From the NCBI RefSeq assembly GCF_003664035.1, contig NZ_RCCK01000014.1:1-64000 (forward strand): DNA of 64,000 nt, read 5' to 3'. Source of the stretch: Pedobacter alluvionis. Its GTDB lineage: Bacteria > Bacteroidota > Bacteroidia > Sphingobacteriales > Sphingobacteriaceae. A program made the translations under genes and the position numbers. The notes under the pieces were generated by a model. That model was not told the origin of the DNA. It searched no databases and saw nothing but the letters and a program-made list of their open reading frames with translations. Each line of letters starts with the position of its first letter. Position 1 is the first letter of the stretch. Below are positions 1-10,000 of this stretch, one piece after another.

Positions 1-300
1 ACTGCTTCGTCTGCACAAAAACCAACTTCTATGACAGCAAGTTTCGGAATTGCTGCTGGTGCTTTGTTAAATTATATCCGTGTGCTGAACAACGACTTGT
101 CAGCTGAAAATATTTTCGCAGGGATTGTGTCAATTGGTGGGTTGGTGTATAATACCGGCGAACCCGACCAAGAATTATTAAAACATTTCCCTCAGGGAAC
201 GCCTGCTATTTCCTCAAGAGAGGTTGCAGAGACACATTGGAAAATGCACTTTGAAAAGAAAGAAAACGAAATCATACTCGGAAAAACTTTTTCGTTTTAA
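1..300 (+). CDS. C-terminal part of a probable short-chain dehydrogenase/reductase (cut by window start)
   Basis: The frame is open from base 1 and ends with TAA at 298-300, so only the last 99 codons are present. The visible part resembles the C-terminal half of SDR-family NAD(P)-dependent oxidoreductases: a helix with AAGALLNYIRVLNNDL followed by a strand with IFAGIVSIGGLV, which matches the usual SDR pattern of a helix after the catalytic Tyr/Lys and then the strand before the cofactor loop. The catalytic YxxxK and the N-terminal glycine motif lie outside the window, so substrate and cofactor cannot be judged. A hairpin with a T run follows at 321-352. It might serve the neighbouring sugar-acid locus, but that locus runs on the other strand. 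The family call is moderately supported. Confidence 0.55.
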   Translation, partial: TASSAQKPTSMTASFGIAAGALLNYIRVLNNDLSAENIFAGIVSIGGLVYNTGEPDQELLKHFPQGTPAISSREVAETHWKMHFEKKENEIILGKTFSF

Positions 301-320
301 GTCGAATTTTGAGTAAAAAG

Positions 321-352
321 AAACACAACGTGACTAAATGTTAGTTGTGTTT
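321..352 (+). terminator. Rho-independent terminator after the SDR-like gene
   Basis: Arms AAACACAAC (321-329) and GTTGTGTTT (344-352) form a perfect 9-bp stem and run into a T tract, 20 bases after the stop codon of the partial gene. Confidence 0.7.
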
Positions 353-481
353 TTTTATGGTAGTCGTAATTTATAATTGCTGCCAACGGTTTTCTAATCG
401 CCGATGTGGCTGGTTTTTAGTACGACAGCTCAATGGAGTTGCTAATAATAATAACCTTGCACAAATAGTAAATCCCAAGCT

Positions 482-590
482 GGTGCGAGCTTGTAGTTCG
501 CTTCAAAATTAGATTATGAAGTTAAGGGTTGCGATTTTCTAAATTTTTGAACTATAGCTTTTATATTAGTACGAGTTAAAAACTCGCACA
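482..590. repeat. REP-like short palindromes in the 301-784 spacer
   Basis: The spacer between the SDR-like gene and the permease contains no supported gene. It holds two small GCGAG-type palindromes: an imperfect one around 485-501 (GCGA...TCGC) and a perfect one at 572-586 (CGAGTT, AAA, AACTCG). Similar short palindromes are spread through intergenic regions of this group of bacteria. Assignment to a named repeat family is not possible from one window. Confidence 0.35.
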
Positions 591-784
591 AACAACTTAT
601 TAATTGCAATCCGATCACTAGCATGTTTTTTACTTTTACGGATTTACCATATTCGCACGAATTCTAAAAGTTTTGATGAGTGATTCATAGAAGGCAAACA
701 ACTGACTCACCAAATAGCAGGTAATAATTAAATGGGTTGTTATAAACTGTACATCTTGTATCTATTAACGACTAAGATTATTAG

Positions 785-2104
785 CTACCTAAACATCACC
801 TGGTTCATAATCAGTATTCCAATAAGTCCGATAACCGAAACCAGCGTTTCCATCAGCGACCAGGACAAAAATGTTTGTTTGATAGATAATCCCAAATACT
901 CTTTGAATAACCAAAAAGAAGAGTCATTTACGTGCGAACAAAACAGGCTTCCTGATCCAACCGCGAGCACCATTAAATTTGGATCGGCACCATGAGGCCC
1001 CACAAGCGGATAAACGATACCGGCAGCGGTGAGGCCAGCTACGGTAGCCGAACCCAGGCAAAGCCTTAACACCGCCGTTATTAACCAGGCCAATAATAAA
1101 GGTGGCAGGGTTAGCCCCTGCAAAATTGCGGCAAGACTGTTGCTCACCCCTGTTTCTACAAATACTTGTTTCAAAATGCCAGCGCTTCCGATTATTAAAA
1201 GAATCATCGCTATATCTTTTGTTGCATCAACATAAATGACCATAATGTCAATCAGCTTTTTACCTGACCTGATTCCTAGTGTAAATGTTGCAATGCAAAT
1301 GGTTAATATCATGGCGATAGTCGGATCACCGATAAATCCGGCAAAATTTACAACAACGATATTGCCACTACATAACCTGGTGATTAAGGTAGTACCCAAA
1401 ATGATCAGTACAGGTAACAATGCAGAAACCACACTATTTGTGATCCCCGGCAATTCATGATCAGGCAGTTCATCGGCCCGCAAGGTAAATGTCGGGCTGG
1501 ATTTCATATTGATTAACACTTTTGCAAAAAGAGGGCCTGCTATAATTATAGCGGGTATGGCCACAATTAAACCATAGGTAAAAGTCTTAACCAGATCGGC
1601 ATTAAACTGAGTAACCAAAGCCATGGGCGATGGATGAGGAGGCAAAAAACCATGCATTACGGACAGTGATGCAAGCATAGGCAAGCCTACATATACCAGG
1701 GGTAATTTATAGTTGTACGCTACCGAAAAAATAATTGGAATAAGCAATACAAACCCAACATTATAAAATAATGGAATACCCACTATAAAACCTGTTAAAG
1801 ACATGGCCCAGGCGATGTATTTAGCACCGAATGTCTTTTTTAATACCGAAGCTATTTTTTGAGCGGCACCACTGGAAGCGACGAGTTTTCCAAGCATGGC
1901 GCCCAAAACGATGATGATTGCCAGCGATCCTAAGGTATCTCCTAATCCTTTATTAACCGTTTGCGAAATACTGCCGGCAGGCATACCTAACAATAAAGCT
2001 GCCCCTACCGATACGATTAAAAACGCAAGAAAGGTATTCACCTTCGCCCAGGCAATTAATAATACAAGTGTAACTATACATCCAAAAAGAATCAGTACAT
2101 CCAT
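785..2104 (-). CDS. GntP-family gluconate/sugar-acid permease
   Basis: The 439-residue protein is almost wholly hydrophobic with about 12 predicted membrane segments, the usual length for GntP-family proton-coupled gluconate/sugar-acid transporters of the inner membrane. Family-like stretches include the N-terminal helix pair, the glycine-rich GSLAIIIVLGAMLGKLV segment near residues 60-76, the HGFLPPHPSP loop near 150-160, and the final FCSHVNDSSFWLFKEY region, all typical of this family. It is the last gene after the dehydratase gene with only 9 bases between them, so the two are almost certainly co-transcribed. The context points to uptake of an aldonic or related sugar acid that the dehydratase then uses. 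The exact substrate is an inference. Confidence 0.9.
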   Translation of the reverse strand: MDVLILFGCIVTLVLLIAWAKVNTFLAFLIVSVGAALLLGMPAGSISQTVNKGLGDTLGSLAIIIVLGAMLGKLVASSGAAQKIASVLKKTFGAKYIAWAMSLTGFIVGIPLFYNVGFVLLIPIIFSVAYNYKLPLVYVGLPMLASLSVMHGFLPPHPSPMALVTQFNADLVKTFTYGLIVAIPAIIIAGPLFAKVLINMKSSPTFTLRADELPDHELPGITNSVVSALLPVLIILGTTLITRLCSGNIVVVNFAGFIGDPTIAMILTICIATFTLGIRSGKKLIDIMVIYVDATKDIAMILLIIGSAGILKQVFVETGVSNSLAAILQGLTLPPLLLAWLITAVLRLCLGSATVAGLTAAGIVYPLVGPHGADPNLMVLAVGSGSLFCSHVNDSSFWLFKEYLGLSIKQTFLSWSLMETLVSVIGLIGILIMNQVMFR

Positions 2105-2113
2105 GTTTCTGCT

Positions 2114-3829
2114 TTAATGAGAGTCTCTGGTTACGGTTGAACCTGAGCCGCCTACTAAAAAGTCCAGATCAGCGCCTTTATCTGCCTGCTGAACATGGTT
2201 TACATATAAGTTTACATAACCACGTGTTGCAGCAGGAATTGACGGTACCCAATTGCTTCGCCTCAGGGCTAACTCTTCATCACTCACTTCAAGGTGGATA
2301 CGTTTATTGGCTACATCCAGCTCAATCATGTCGCCGTTTTCTACCAGCGCTAAATTTCCACCAATGGCAGATTCCGGCGATACGTGCAGTATAACCGTGC
2401 CATATGCCGTACCACTCATCCTGCCATCCGATATCCTCACCATATCGGTTACGCCCTTGTCAAGCAGCTTTTTGGGTAAAGTCATATTACCTACCTCAGG
2501 CATACCCGGATAGCCGACAGGACCAACCGTTTTCAAGACCATTACACAAGTTTCATCAATATCCAGGTCAGGGTCGTCTACTCTCGCATGGTAATCCTCA
2601 ATATTTTCAAACACGACTGCCCTACCCCGGTGCTGCATCAAACCAGGCGTAGCTGCGGATGGCTTTATAACCGCTCCGTTAATTGCCAGGTTACCTTTTA
2701 GTACCGTAATTCCGGCTTCCTGAATAATCGGCTGCTCAAATTCATAAATAACTTCCTTATTGTAATTTATTCCTTTATCAGCAATGTTCTCGGCATGCGT
2801 TTTCCCGCTTACCGTTAGGGTATCCATTTTTAAAACAGATTGCATTTGTTTTATAACAGCAGGTAAACCACCGGCATAGTAAAAATCCTCCATCAAAAAT
2901 TTCCCTGAAGGCATAAGATTTACCAGAAGCGGCATTTTACTACCAATATCATCAAAATCGTCTAAGTTTAACGGCACACCCATTCGCCCTGCAATAGCCG
3001 TAAGGTGAATAATAAAGTTTGAGGACCCTCCTACCGCAGCATTTAACTTAATTGCATTTTCAAAAGCATCCCGCGTTAGTATTTTAGAAATTTTCAAGTC
3101 TTCTTTAACCATTTCAACTATTCTCCTTCCTGATAACTGAGCAAGCCTCTTCCGACGGGAATCAACGGCAGGTATAGCCGCCCCACCCGAAAGGCTCATG
3201 CCTAACGCTTCGACCATGCAGGCCATAGTAGAAGCCGTACCCATGGTCATACAGTGGCCCGGACTACGAGACATGCAACTTTCTACTTCTGCATATTCAT
3301 CATAAGTAATTTCGCCTTTCTTTAATTCCTCTGTCAGCTTCCATACACTTGTTCCTGAGCCGATGTCTTGTCCGTGATATTTTCCGTTTAACATGGGTCC
3401 GCCAGGAACCACAATCGTTGGCAGATCTACACTTGCCGCGCCCATCAGCGTAGAAGGCGTAGTTTTATCGCAACCCGTAAGTAATACGACACCATCAATA
3501 GGATTACCTCTTATTGATTCTTCTGCATCCATACTGGCGAGATTACGGAACAACATGGCGGTGGGTTTCATGAGCGTTTCTCCCAACGACATGATGGGAA
3601 ATTCGAGCGGAAAGCCGCCAGCCTCCAATACCCCGCGACGAACACTTTCGGCAATATCACGCAGGTGGGCATTGCAGGGTGTAAGTTCAGACCATGTATT
3701 ACAAATCCCGATTACCGGTCTGCCGTCAAACATGTCTTCGGGCATGCCCTGGTTTTTCATCCAGCTGCGATAAATGAGGCCCATTTTATCTTTTTTCCCA
3801 AACCAGGTCGAACTTCTATATGATTTCAT
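2114..3829 (-). CDS. IlvD/Edd-family sugar-acid dehydratase (arabinonate/xylonate dehydratase-like)
   Basis: The 571-residue protein belongs to the IlvD/Edd Fe-S dehydratases, which remove water from a hydroxy acid to give a 2-keto-3-deoxy product. Candidate cluster cysteines are C52 (in NTWSELTPCN), C120 (LTGCDKTTPS) and C193 (GHCMTMGTAS). Their 68 and 73 residue spacing fits sugar-acid dehydratases of the L-arabinonate type. The SDGRMSGT motif near residues 467-474 carries the family's catalytic serine. The neighbours are a GntP permease (9 bases downstream) and an FAH-family protein upstream, not branched-chain amino acid genes, so a sugar-acid role is much more likely than IlvD. The expected substrate is L-arabinonate or D-xylonate; choosing between them needs a biochemical assay. 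Confidence 0.88.
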   Translation of the reverse strand: MKSYRSSTWFGKKDKMGLIYRSWMKNQGMPEDMFDGRPVIGICNTWSELTPCNAHLRDIAESVRRGVLEAGGFPLEFPIMSLGETLMKPTAMLFRNLASMDAEESIRGNPIDGVVLLTGCDKTTPSTLMGAASVDLPTIVVPGGPMLNGKYHGQDIGSGTSVWKLTEELKKGEITYDEYAEVESCMSRSPGHCMTMGTASTMACMVEALGMSLSGGAAIPAVDSRRKRLAQLSGRRIVEMVKEDLKISKILTRDAFENAIKLNAAVGGSSNFIIHLTAIAGRMGVPLNLDDFDDIGSKMPLLVNLMPSGKFLMEDFYYAGGLPAVIKQMQSVLKMDTLTVSGKTHAENIADKGINYNKEVIYEFEQPIIQEAGITVLKGNLAINGAVIKPSAATPGLMQHRGRAVVFENIEDYHARVDDPDLDIDETCVMVLKTVGPVGYPGMPEVGNMTLPKKLLDKGVTDMVRISDGRMSGTAYGTVILHVSPESAIGGNLALVENGDMIELDVANKRIHLEVSDEELALRRSNWVPSIPAATRGYVNLYVNHVQQADKGADLDFLVGGSGSTVTRDSH

Positions 3830-3960
3830 ATCCAGATATACTATGTTGCACTATTTTTTAACTTCTTATTTTGATTTTCGCTAGTGGACGTATTTATCGA
3901 AAAATCGTTTCACTTGCTTGGTCAGCCGTTTCTAAGCCTATAATTTGTTTACCTTGTTGA

Positions 3961-4797
3961 TCACGCTACGATATTTATAAGTGAACCAATCTCTGAAATG
4001 GTTATTTTAACTAGGTCTCCGCTTTTTAAAGTGAAATCATCGGTGGGAATTATTCCTGTACCTGTCATTAAATAGGTTCCATGAGGAAAATCTAATTCCC
4101 GAAACAAATAAGACACTAAATCCTTGTGCTTACGTTTCATTTGATTAATGGAAATTTTCTCCTTAAAAAGGACCTCTGAATCTCTGAATATTTCGATGCT
4201 GATATCGGTATCCGGATCTATAGGACCATCTGTAACTAAAAGACAGGGACCTAAAGCGGTAGCCCCATTGTATGATTTTGCCTGCGGTAAATAAAGCGGA
4301 TTTTCGCCTTCAATGTCTCTCGATGATACATCATTACCGATTGTATAACCTTCTATAGTGCCTGCTGAACAAATAAATAACGTCAATTCCGGTTCAGGTA
4401 CGTTCCATTTAGAATCTGCCCTGATCCGTATGTTTCCACCAGGACCCACTGTACGGTAAGGTGGTGACTTAAAAAAAAGTTCTGGCCGGTCTGCATCATA
4501 TACCCTGGCATAAAAATCCCCGCCTTTTGCTTCTTTTGATTCCTCTATCCTGGCTTCCCTGCTACGAAAATAGGTTACGCCGGATGCCCATACCTCCTGG
4601 TTACCTATAGGGGTTAACACAGCTGAATTGGTGAGCGCTTGTAAATCTTCGTTAGGCTGGAGTTGTTGCAACTCACTACTTACCACTTTAAAGAGGTTGC
4701 TCCTGTTTACAAACTTATCCCAGCTTTTCTCTTCTGTTAAAAAATATTGGTTATTGTGGTTGATAATAATCCCGCTGGAGGTGTTATAAATTCTCAT
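3961..4797 (-). CDS. Fumarylacetoacetate hydrolase-family protein, probable 2-keto-3-deoxy sugar-acid dehydratase
   Basis: The 278-residue protein has a C-terminal FAH fold. The PEPEL motif near residues 134-138 supplies the metal-binding glutamates, and SSRDIEGENPLYLPQAKSY near 160-180 is characteristic of the FAH members that dehydrate 2-keto-3-deoxy-pentonate to a 2-ketoglutarate semialdehyde (the XylX/KDXD branch). With the dehydratase and permease downstream on the same strand it forms a Weimberg-like oxidative sugar-acid route. The following semialdehyde dehydrogenase is not in the window. A 131-base gap separates it from the dehydratase gene, so the two could share a promoter or have separate ones. 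The assignment to the pathway is inference from motif plus context. Confidence 0.8.
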   Translation of the reverse strand: MRIYNTSSGIIINHNNQYFLTEEKSWDKFVNRSNLFKVVSSELQQLQPNEDLQALTNSAVLTPIGNQEVWASGVTYFRSREARIEESKEAKGGDFYARVYDADRPELFFKSPPYRTVGPGGNIRIRADSKWNVPEPELTLFICSAGTIEGYTIGNDVSSRDIEGENPLYLPQAKSYNGATALGPCLLVTDGPIDPDTDISIEIFRDSEVLFKEKISINQMKRKHKDLVSYLFRELDFPHGTYLMTGTGIIPTDDFTLKSGDLVKITISEIGSLINIVA

Positions 4798-4909
4798 AAT
4801 TATTTGGTTAAGTTTTTTTGGATCGAAAATTAAGTTTGAACTTTATTTAAGTATCCAGGCGGTAAAATCGAAAGGCAAATAAATCCTTTTAAAACACATT
4901 TACAGCATA

Positions 4910-4952
4910 ATGTTAATATATTACAATAAAATGCTTCAATACTAAAATTACT
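4910..4952 (+). promoter_or_regulatory. Upstream element shared with 6735-6777 (copy 1)
   Basis: About 43 bases here match 6735-6777 with only a handful of differences. Both copies start ATGTTAATAT, continue TTACAAT, and end AATACT and AAATT. The first 15 bases form an imperfect dyad (TGTTAATATATTACA). This copy lies about 110 bases upstream of the FAH-family gene and the other about 310 bases upstream of susC, so it may be an operator linking the two units. The function is inferred. Confidence 0.45.
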
Positions 4953-5218
4953 GGTTTGCGTTGCTTAATTTGGTTAGGATTTGATCAGTATTAACTGATA
5001 TATTTTCTGATAGCAACCCTATCTCAAGCAAACTATCCAACAAGATTTTAAAAATAAAATTGTGTTTTCAATTGTCTTGTAGCTACTACGTGGTCGCTAC
5101 AGGTATCAATGAAAGCCTCCAATAGAGTGGTCGTCTTTCCGTGCAGGCCTATCGTGCTGATACATCTTTTTGCGTTTAATTTTTTAGGCGTTTTGCCAGC
5201 TTCCTCAAATAACACATT

Positions 5219-5491
5219 GTTTTAACCGAAGAACGCCGTCAATCCCAAGGGCCGGAGAAATCAAAAAAACAGGTGCAGAATAGAATAGATAGCATTGCCA
5301 AACCTAAAACGCAGTGGTTTTGTGTTCATAAACGCTAATTTAAAGTTTTAAAGAAGTATTGAACACAAAACGAAGTGCCGCTGTTTTTTTTATGTGTGTA
5401 GGATTGTGTAAAAGGCCCATTGCTGGATTGACAAAGCGCTTTGGGTACTTTGGCGCTCCAAAGTACCATGCCACCGCGGCATAGAGCGGAA
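5219..5491. repeat. Dispersed intergenic repeat, copy 1 (second copy at 47334-47603)
   Basis: This roughly 270-base non-coding block recurs with high similarity at 47334-47603, in the same orientation. Inside it CAGTGGTTTTGTGTTCA (5312-5328) pairs with the segment at 5360-5383 and is followed by a T run, like an intrinsic terminator or small RNA. A perfect palindrome GGTACTTTGG-CGCT-CCAAAGTACC spans 5444-5467. No open frame is conserved between the copies. The rest of the 4798-5635 spacer holds the shared upstream element and a short hairpin (5556-5576). Confidence 0.85.
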
Positions 5492-5555
5492 AAAAAATCA
5501 ACATTTATCTCCAAACTATAATTTTTAAGATCAAAGTTTGTTATTTGCAGGAAAG

Positions 5556-5576
5556 ATGCTGAAATAAATTCAGCAT
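5556..5576. repeat. Short hairpin repeat (ATGCTGAA/TTCAGCAT), also at 47741-47761
   Basis: A perfect 8-bp stem with a 5-base loop (ATGCTGAA, ataaa, TTCAGCAT) sits within a longer conserved string that starts GCAGGAAAG and ends GACGA. The same string occurs after the second copy of the large repeat. It resembles REP/BIME-type palindromes common between genes in Sphingobacteriaceae. Confidence 0.7.
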
Positions 5577-5635
5577 GACGATCGCCAAGGAGTATGTGCT
5601 AAAACAAATACTAGTTTAATAACCGAATCGAGTTA

Positions 5636-6523
5636 CTACGCAAATTTTTTCTCTTCCGTTTTAAGATAATTATATCTGTAGTCCATTGGATTTTTTTTCG
5701 TAAGCGCTTTAAACTGATGATAGAAGTGAGAAATATTATTGTAGCCACAGGCATAGCCCACCTCAGTCATGTTAAATTCCTCTTCTAATAACAATCGGCA
5801 TGCATTTCCAATTCTCACTTCCATTAAAAACTGGATGTATGTTTTCTTCGTTTTGGATTTAAAGTACCTGCAAAAAGAGTGTTTTCCCATGTTAATTAAT
5901 TCAGCTACATCTTCCAGCGCTACTTTTTTATGGTAATTATTAAACGTGTATTCGAATATCGTGTTAATGCGGTTTTGGTCGATGCTGTTTACTTCCGGGT
6001 TAAAGCCGTTGGATGATATAATTTCATATTCTTTCGTAGCAGCTATTATTTCTAAAGCGGACAATAAACTGATCAGTTTACGGGCAGGCGATTCGTTAAG
6101 CATTTCTTCCGCTATTTTGCCAACCTTTCGTCTGGTTGCTCCTTTTAAACGCAAACCCAGCTTACTTGTATTCAGTAGTTTAACAATCGGACTAATTTCA
6201 GGAAGATTCAAAAATGTATCGCCCCAGATGTTGTTTTCAAAAAGAATCACGATGGTTTCTCCAACTTTTTCGGTATCACTTTCCAGGTATTTTTGTTCAC
6301 ATCGGAAAGTATGTGGCAGGTTTGATCCAAATAAAAATACGTCGCCATTTTTAAACGGACCAACATGGTCGCCTATCAGGCAGGTGCCGTAGGTTCTTTT
6401 AACAACTAATAGTTCGCACTCGGGGTGATAATGCCAGGCGCTTAATATCGCATGTCCTATATCCTTATGGATATTAAAGGAATGCTCCGGGTTTGGAGTA
6501 GCCTTTTTTAACGTAGCCTTCAT
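5636..6523 (-). CDS. AraC-family transcriptional regulator with N-terminal cupin domain
   Basis: The 295-residue protein has an N-terminal cupin-like sensor (residues about 20-110, including HYHPECELLVV) and a C-terminal double helix-turn-helix (about 190-290, including VALEDVAELINMGKHSFCRYFKS and the second-helix signature EVGYACGYNNISHFYHQFK). It ends in the common MDYR motif. It lies between the leftward sugar-acid genes and the rightward susC/susD pair and so is a good candidate to control one or both in response to a sugar or sugar acid. The repeated element at 4910 and 6735 on either side of it could be its target, but that link is only inference. Confidence 0.9.
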   Translation of the reverse strand: MKATLKKATPNPEHSFNIHKDIGHAILSAWHYHPECELLVVKRTYGTCLIGDHVGPFKNGDVFLFGSNLPHTFRCEQKYLESDTEKVGETIVILFENNIWGDTFLNLPEISPIVKLLNTSKLGLRLKGATRRKVGKIAEEMLNESPARKLISLLSALEIIAATKEYEIISSNGFNPEVNSIDQNRINTIFEYTFNNYHKKVALEDVAELINMGKHSFCRYFKSKTKKTYIQFLMEVRIGNACRLLLEEEFNMTEVGYACGYNNISHFYHQFKALTKKNPMDYRYNYLKTEEKKFA

Positions 6524-7085
6524 GTTTATAATTGGTTATACAAACATGAAATTAGAAATTATGTATGATATAATGCATATCTATTACCTGTTGATGGTAG
6601 TTATATTAACAACGCCAGGTTTTATTATTTGCGTATCAGATTGGTTTTATGTCGAAAAAATTCCGTAAGCAATTGATAAACAGACATATTTTATATGTTT
6701 TATCAGACAGCAAAAATACCGGAAAGAAATATCTATGTTAATATGTTACAATTTTTTGCTGTAATACTGAAATTGCTTTTCATTAAAGTTGTCTTTATTT
6801 GCTTGAGTAACATAACTGTTTCAAAACCAAATATAAAAGGAAAGTGAGGATTCTATTCTTCGCAACTATTTCTTCAAATAAACTATTTAGCCCAGGCATA
6901 TTGCCTTAGCTTATTAGAACAGAAATTGATTAACTAACAAACCAATATAATCATATGAGATAGATTTACTTCACATTCAACACCATATTCAGTCGTTAAA
7001 CACTGCGTATGTTCCGAACTGACAGCACCACCTCTTCTGCGGTGATTTAAGCTGTTTATTAAAAACCAATTCTAACCAAATTATA
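6524..7085. other. 562-base divergent intergenic region between araC-type gene and susC
   Basis: No gene was found. The region must hold the promoters of the leftward regulator and the rightward susC operon and contains copy 2 of the shared element at 6735-6777. No convincing TTTG/TAnnTTTG promoter pair could be pinned down by eye. Confidence 0.6.
6735..6777 (+). promoter_or_regulatory. Upstream element shared with 4910-4952 (copy 2)
   Basis: This is the second copy of the 43-base element described at 4910. It begins ATGTTAATATGTTACAAT and is about 310 bases upstream of the susC start at 7086 and about 210 bases upstream of the regulator gene start at 6523. Confidence 0.45.
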
Positions 7086-10000
7086 ATGATGAAAAAAAAA
7101 TTACTTCCACTGGTATTTACCTGTACTGTGTTAACGGTATTCATTCTTTTCGAATCGGCGAGCGCTTCAGCTGGTGAGCTAAAAACCGTAATATTTAGCA
7201 AATCTTTACCAGCAAAAAAGTTAAAATTAGCTCCGATAGGCATTACAGGTAAAGTTACCGATGAACAGGGCGTTGGTTTACCCGGCGTTAGCGTTGCTGA
7301 AAAGGGAACGCGAAATGCTACTATAACCAATTCATCCGGCAGTTATACGATAAGTGTGGCCAATACCAATGCCGTGTTGGTGTTCACATCCATTGGCTAT
7401 AAACCGGTAGAAATAACAGTAAATGCAAAAACCGTTGTTAATGTTTCAATGCTGACGGTTACCAATGCTTTGAATGAGGTTATCGTAACTGCCCTCGGTA
7501 TAAAGAGGGAAGCAAAAAGCTTAGGCTATTCGGCTCAAAAAGCCGACGTAGAGGCATTACAAACTAACCGCACGACTAATCTTGCCAATTCGCTTGAGGG
7601 CCAGATCGCCGGATTGGACATCTCCCCTCCCGCCGCAGGGCCAGGTGGGAGTACGAAAATTCGTTTGCGTGGACAATCTTCTTTTACTGCAGACAATTCG
7701 CCGCTAATCGTAATCAATGGCTTGCCAATGTCGCAGGGCGCAAGCAGTAGTAATGGTTACACACAAAATGTCGATCAGGGAGATAATATGCAAGGCATCA
7801 ATCAGGATGATATCGAATCGATGACTGTTCTGAAAGGATCTACCGCTGCAGCCTTGTATGGTTCGCGTGCCGTTAACGGAGCAATCATTATTACCACAAA
7901 GTCGGGAGCTAAAAATAGTGGAATAGGTATTGAGTTCAATTCTAATTTTACTGTAAACCAGGCGCTGGATTATACAGATTTTCAATATGAATACGGGCAA
8001 GGTGAGAATAATATCCGTCCCTCATCAGTAGGTACTGCGCAGAGTTCCGGTGCCTGGAGTTTTGGTGTGCCATTTGACAATGTGCCAACGTATCAGTTCG
8101 ACGGCGTTCAGCGTCCGTATGCGCCTGTTAAAGGCCGGATAAAGACGTTCTTCAGACTTGCACCATCCTGGAGTAATACTGTTGCACTTTCTGGCGGTAA
8201 TGACAAAGGAAGTTTCCGGGTGTCCCTTTCCAATCAGGATGCTCAGGGCATAATACCAAACAACGATTATCATAAAAAGATTTTTAACGTTGGCATTAAC
8301 TATAAACTTACTGAAAAATTATCTGCACAATTTTACGTTAACTACGATCACCAGTTTAATAACAATCCGCCACTTATAGGCGTACAGGGAAATGCAATTC
8401 CTACCTCAATTTACAGGTTGGCTAACTCCATTTCTTTTGATGTACTCAAGGCAGGCGCAATAGATGCCAACGGAAATGAAACACCTACTTCGAGGTTTGC
8501 TACAATTACCAACCCCTACTGGATATTAGCGAAGCAATTTCAAAGACAAACAAAAGATCATTTGTTAGGTACCGCTGTGGTACGCTACCAGTTTTTTGAC
8601 TGGTTGTATTTACAGGGCAGGGCGAATATGGACCTTTTGCAAACTACCTATGAATCAAACACGCCGACGGGTACGCTGGCCGTATCTGCAGCACCAACAG
8701 GGTTATATAACGGCAGCTACGGGATAAGCACATCAAATACACGCCAGAATAATTTTGATTTCCTGCTGGGTGGCGGGCATAAGTGGAAAGATTTTTCATT
8801 TAATGCAACAGTGGGTGGTAATAACTTTCCTTTAATTACGTCTACATTTAACGAGGCAGTAACCAACTTTTACATCAGAGATTTATATACCATTGGAAAC
8901 GGTGTTACGGCAAATTCGAGTTATAACCTAACTAAACAAACCGTAAATTCATTGTATGGTACTGCAGAATTTTCCTACAAAGATTTATTATACCTGAATG
9001 TTACCGGCCGTACAGACTGGTATTCGGTACTGGCCAGAGATATCGATCATTATTTCTACCCTTCCATTAGCGGAAGTTTCGTTTTTTCGGAATTACTTCC
9101 AAAAACAAAATGGTTAAATTTTGGAAAGCTTAGAGTTGCTGTTGCAGAAACAGGAAGTGCCCAGGGTGTTGGTGCCTACAATGCATTAACATTTTTGCTT
9201 GCTCAGAATTCATTCAACGGGCTTCCCCTAGGCAGTATAAACGGAACAGCTTCACCAAATACCCAGATTAAGCCTTTTGGCGTAAATGAAAAAGAAATTG
9301 GTATCGAGTTACGCATGTTCAACAACAGAGTAAATCTGGACGTGGCTGCTTACGATAAAAAAACGACTAATCAAGCCGTTCCGATAAGCCTGTCTGCAGC
9401 AACCGGATATGCCACAACGCTCGTTAACTTAGGCGGTTTAGCCAATAAAGGATTAGAATTTAACCTGGAATTAGTACCTGTCCAGAACAAAAACTTTACC
9501 TGGAAAACGGCTTTTAATTCTGCTTTCAACTCTTCAAAAGTATTATCATTAGCGAACAACCAATCGCAACTGGTAGTGGGTAGTCCTGAATTTTTTGGGT
9601 CTATTGTCCATATGGTAGGCTTACCACTTAACCAAATTGTAGGTTCCACTTACAAGCGTGATGCTTCCGGAAACATCGTATTATCGGGAGGCAAACCCGT
9701 AGCAAGTGATAAACCAGTTAGTTTTGGTAGTGGTCTTCCTACAGCAACAGGGGGATGGCTAAATACGTTGAATTACAAAGGCTTTACCTTTATCTCCCAT
9801 ATTGATTATAAAGCAGGTGGTAAATTGCTCTCCAGCACAAGTTTAAACCTATTAAGAGAAGGTTTATCAAAAGAATCATTACCTGGCCGTGAAGGTGGCG
9901 TAATTTTCCCTGGGGTAAATGCTACTGACGGATTACCAAATACCACCGCTGTAAATGCAGAAGATTTTTATGCAAATTATCGTTCAACGAATATCTTAGA

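Noticed and set aside
5946..6392. 148-codon frame opposite the AraC-type gene
   Set aside because: It lies wholly inside a clear AraC-family gene on the other strand and encodes no recognisable domain.
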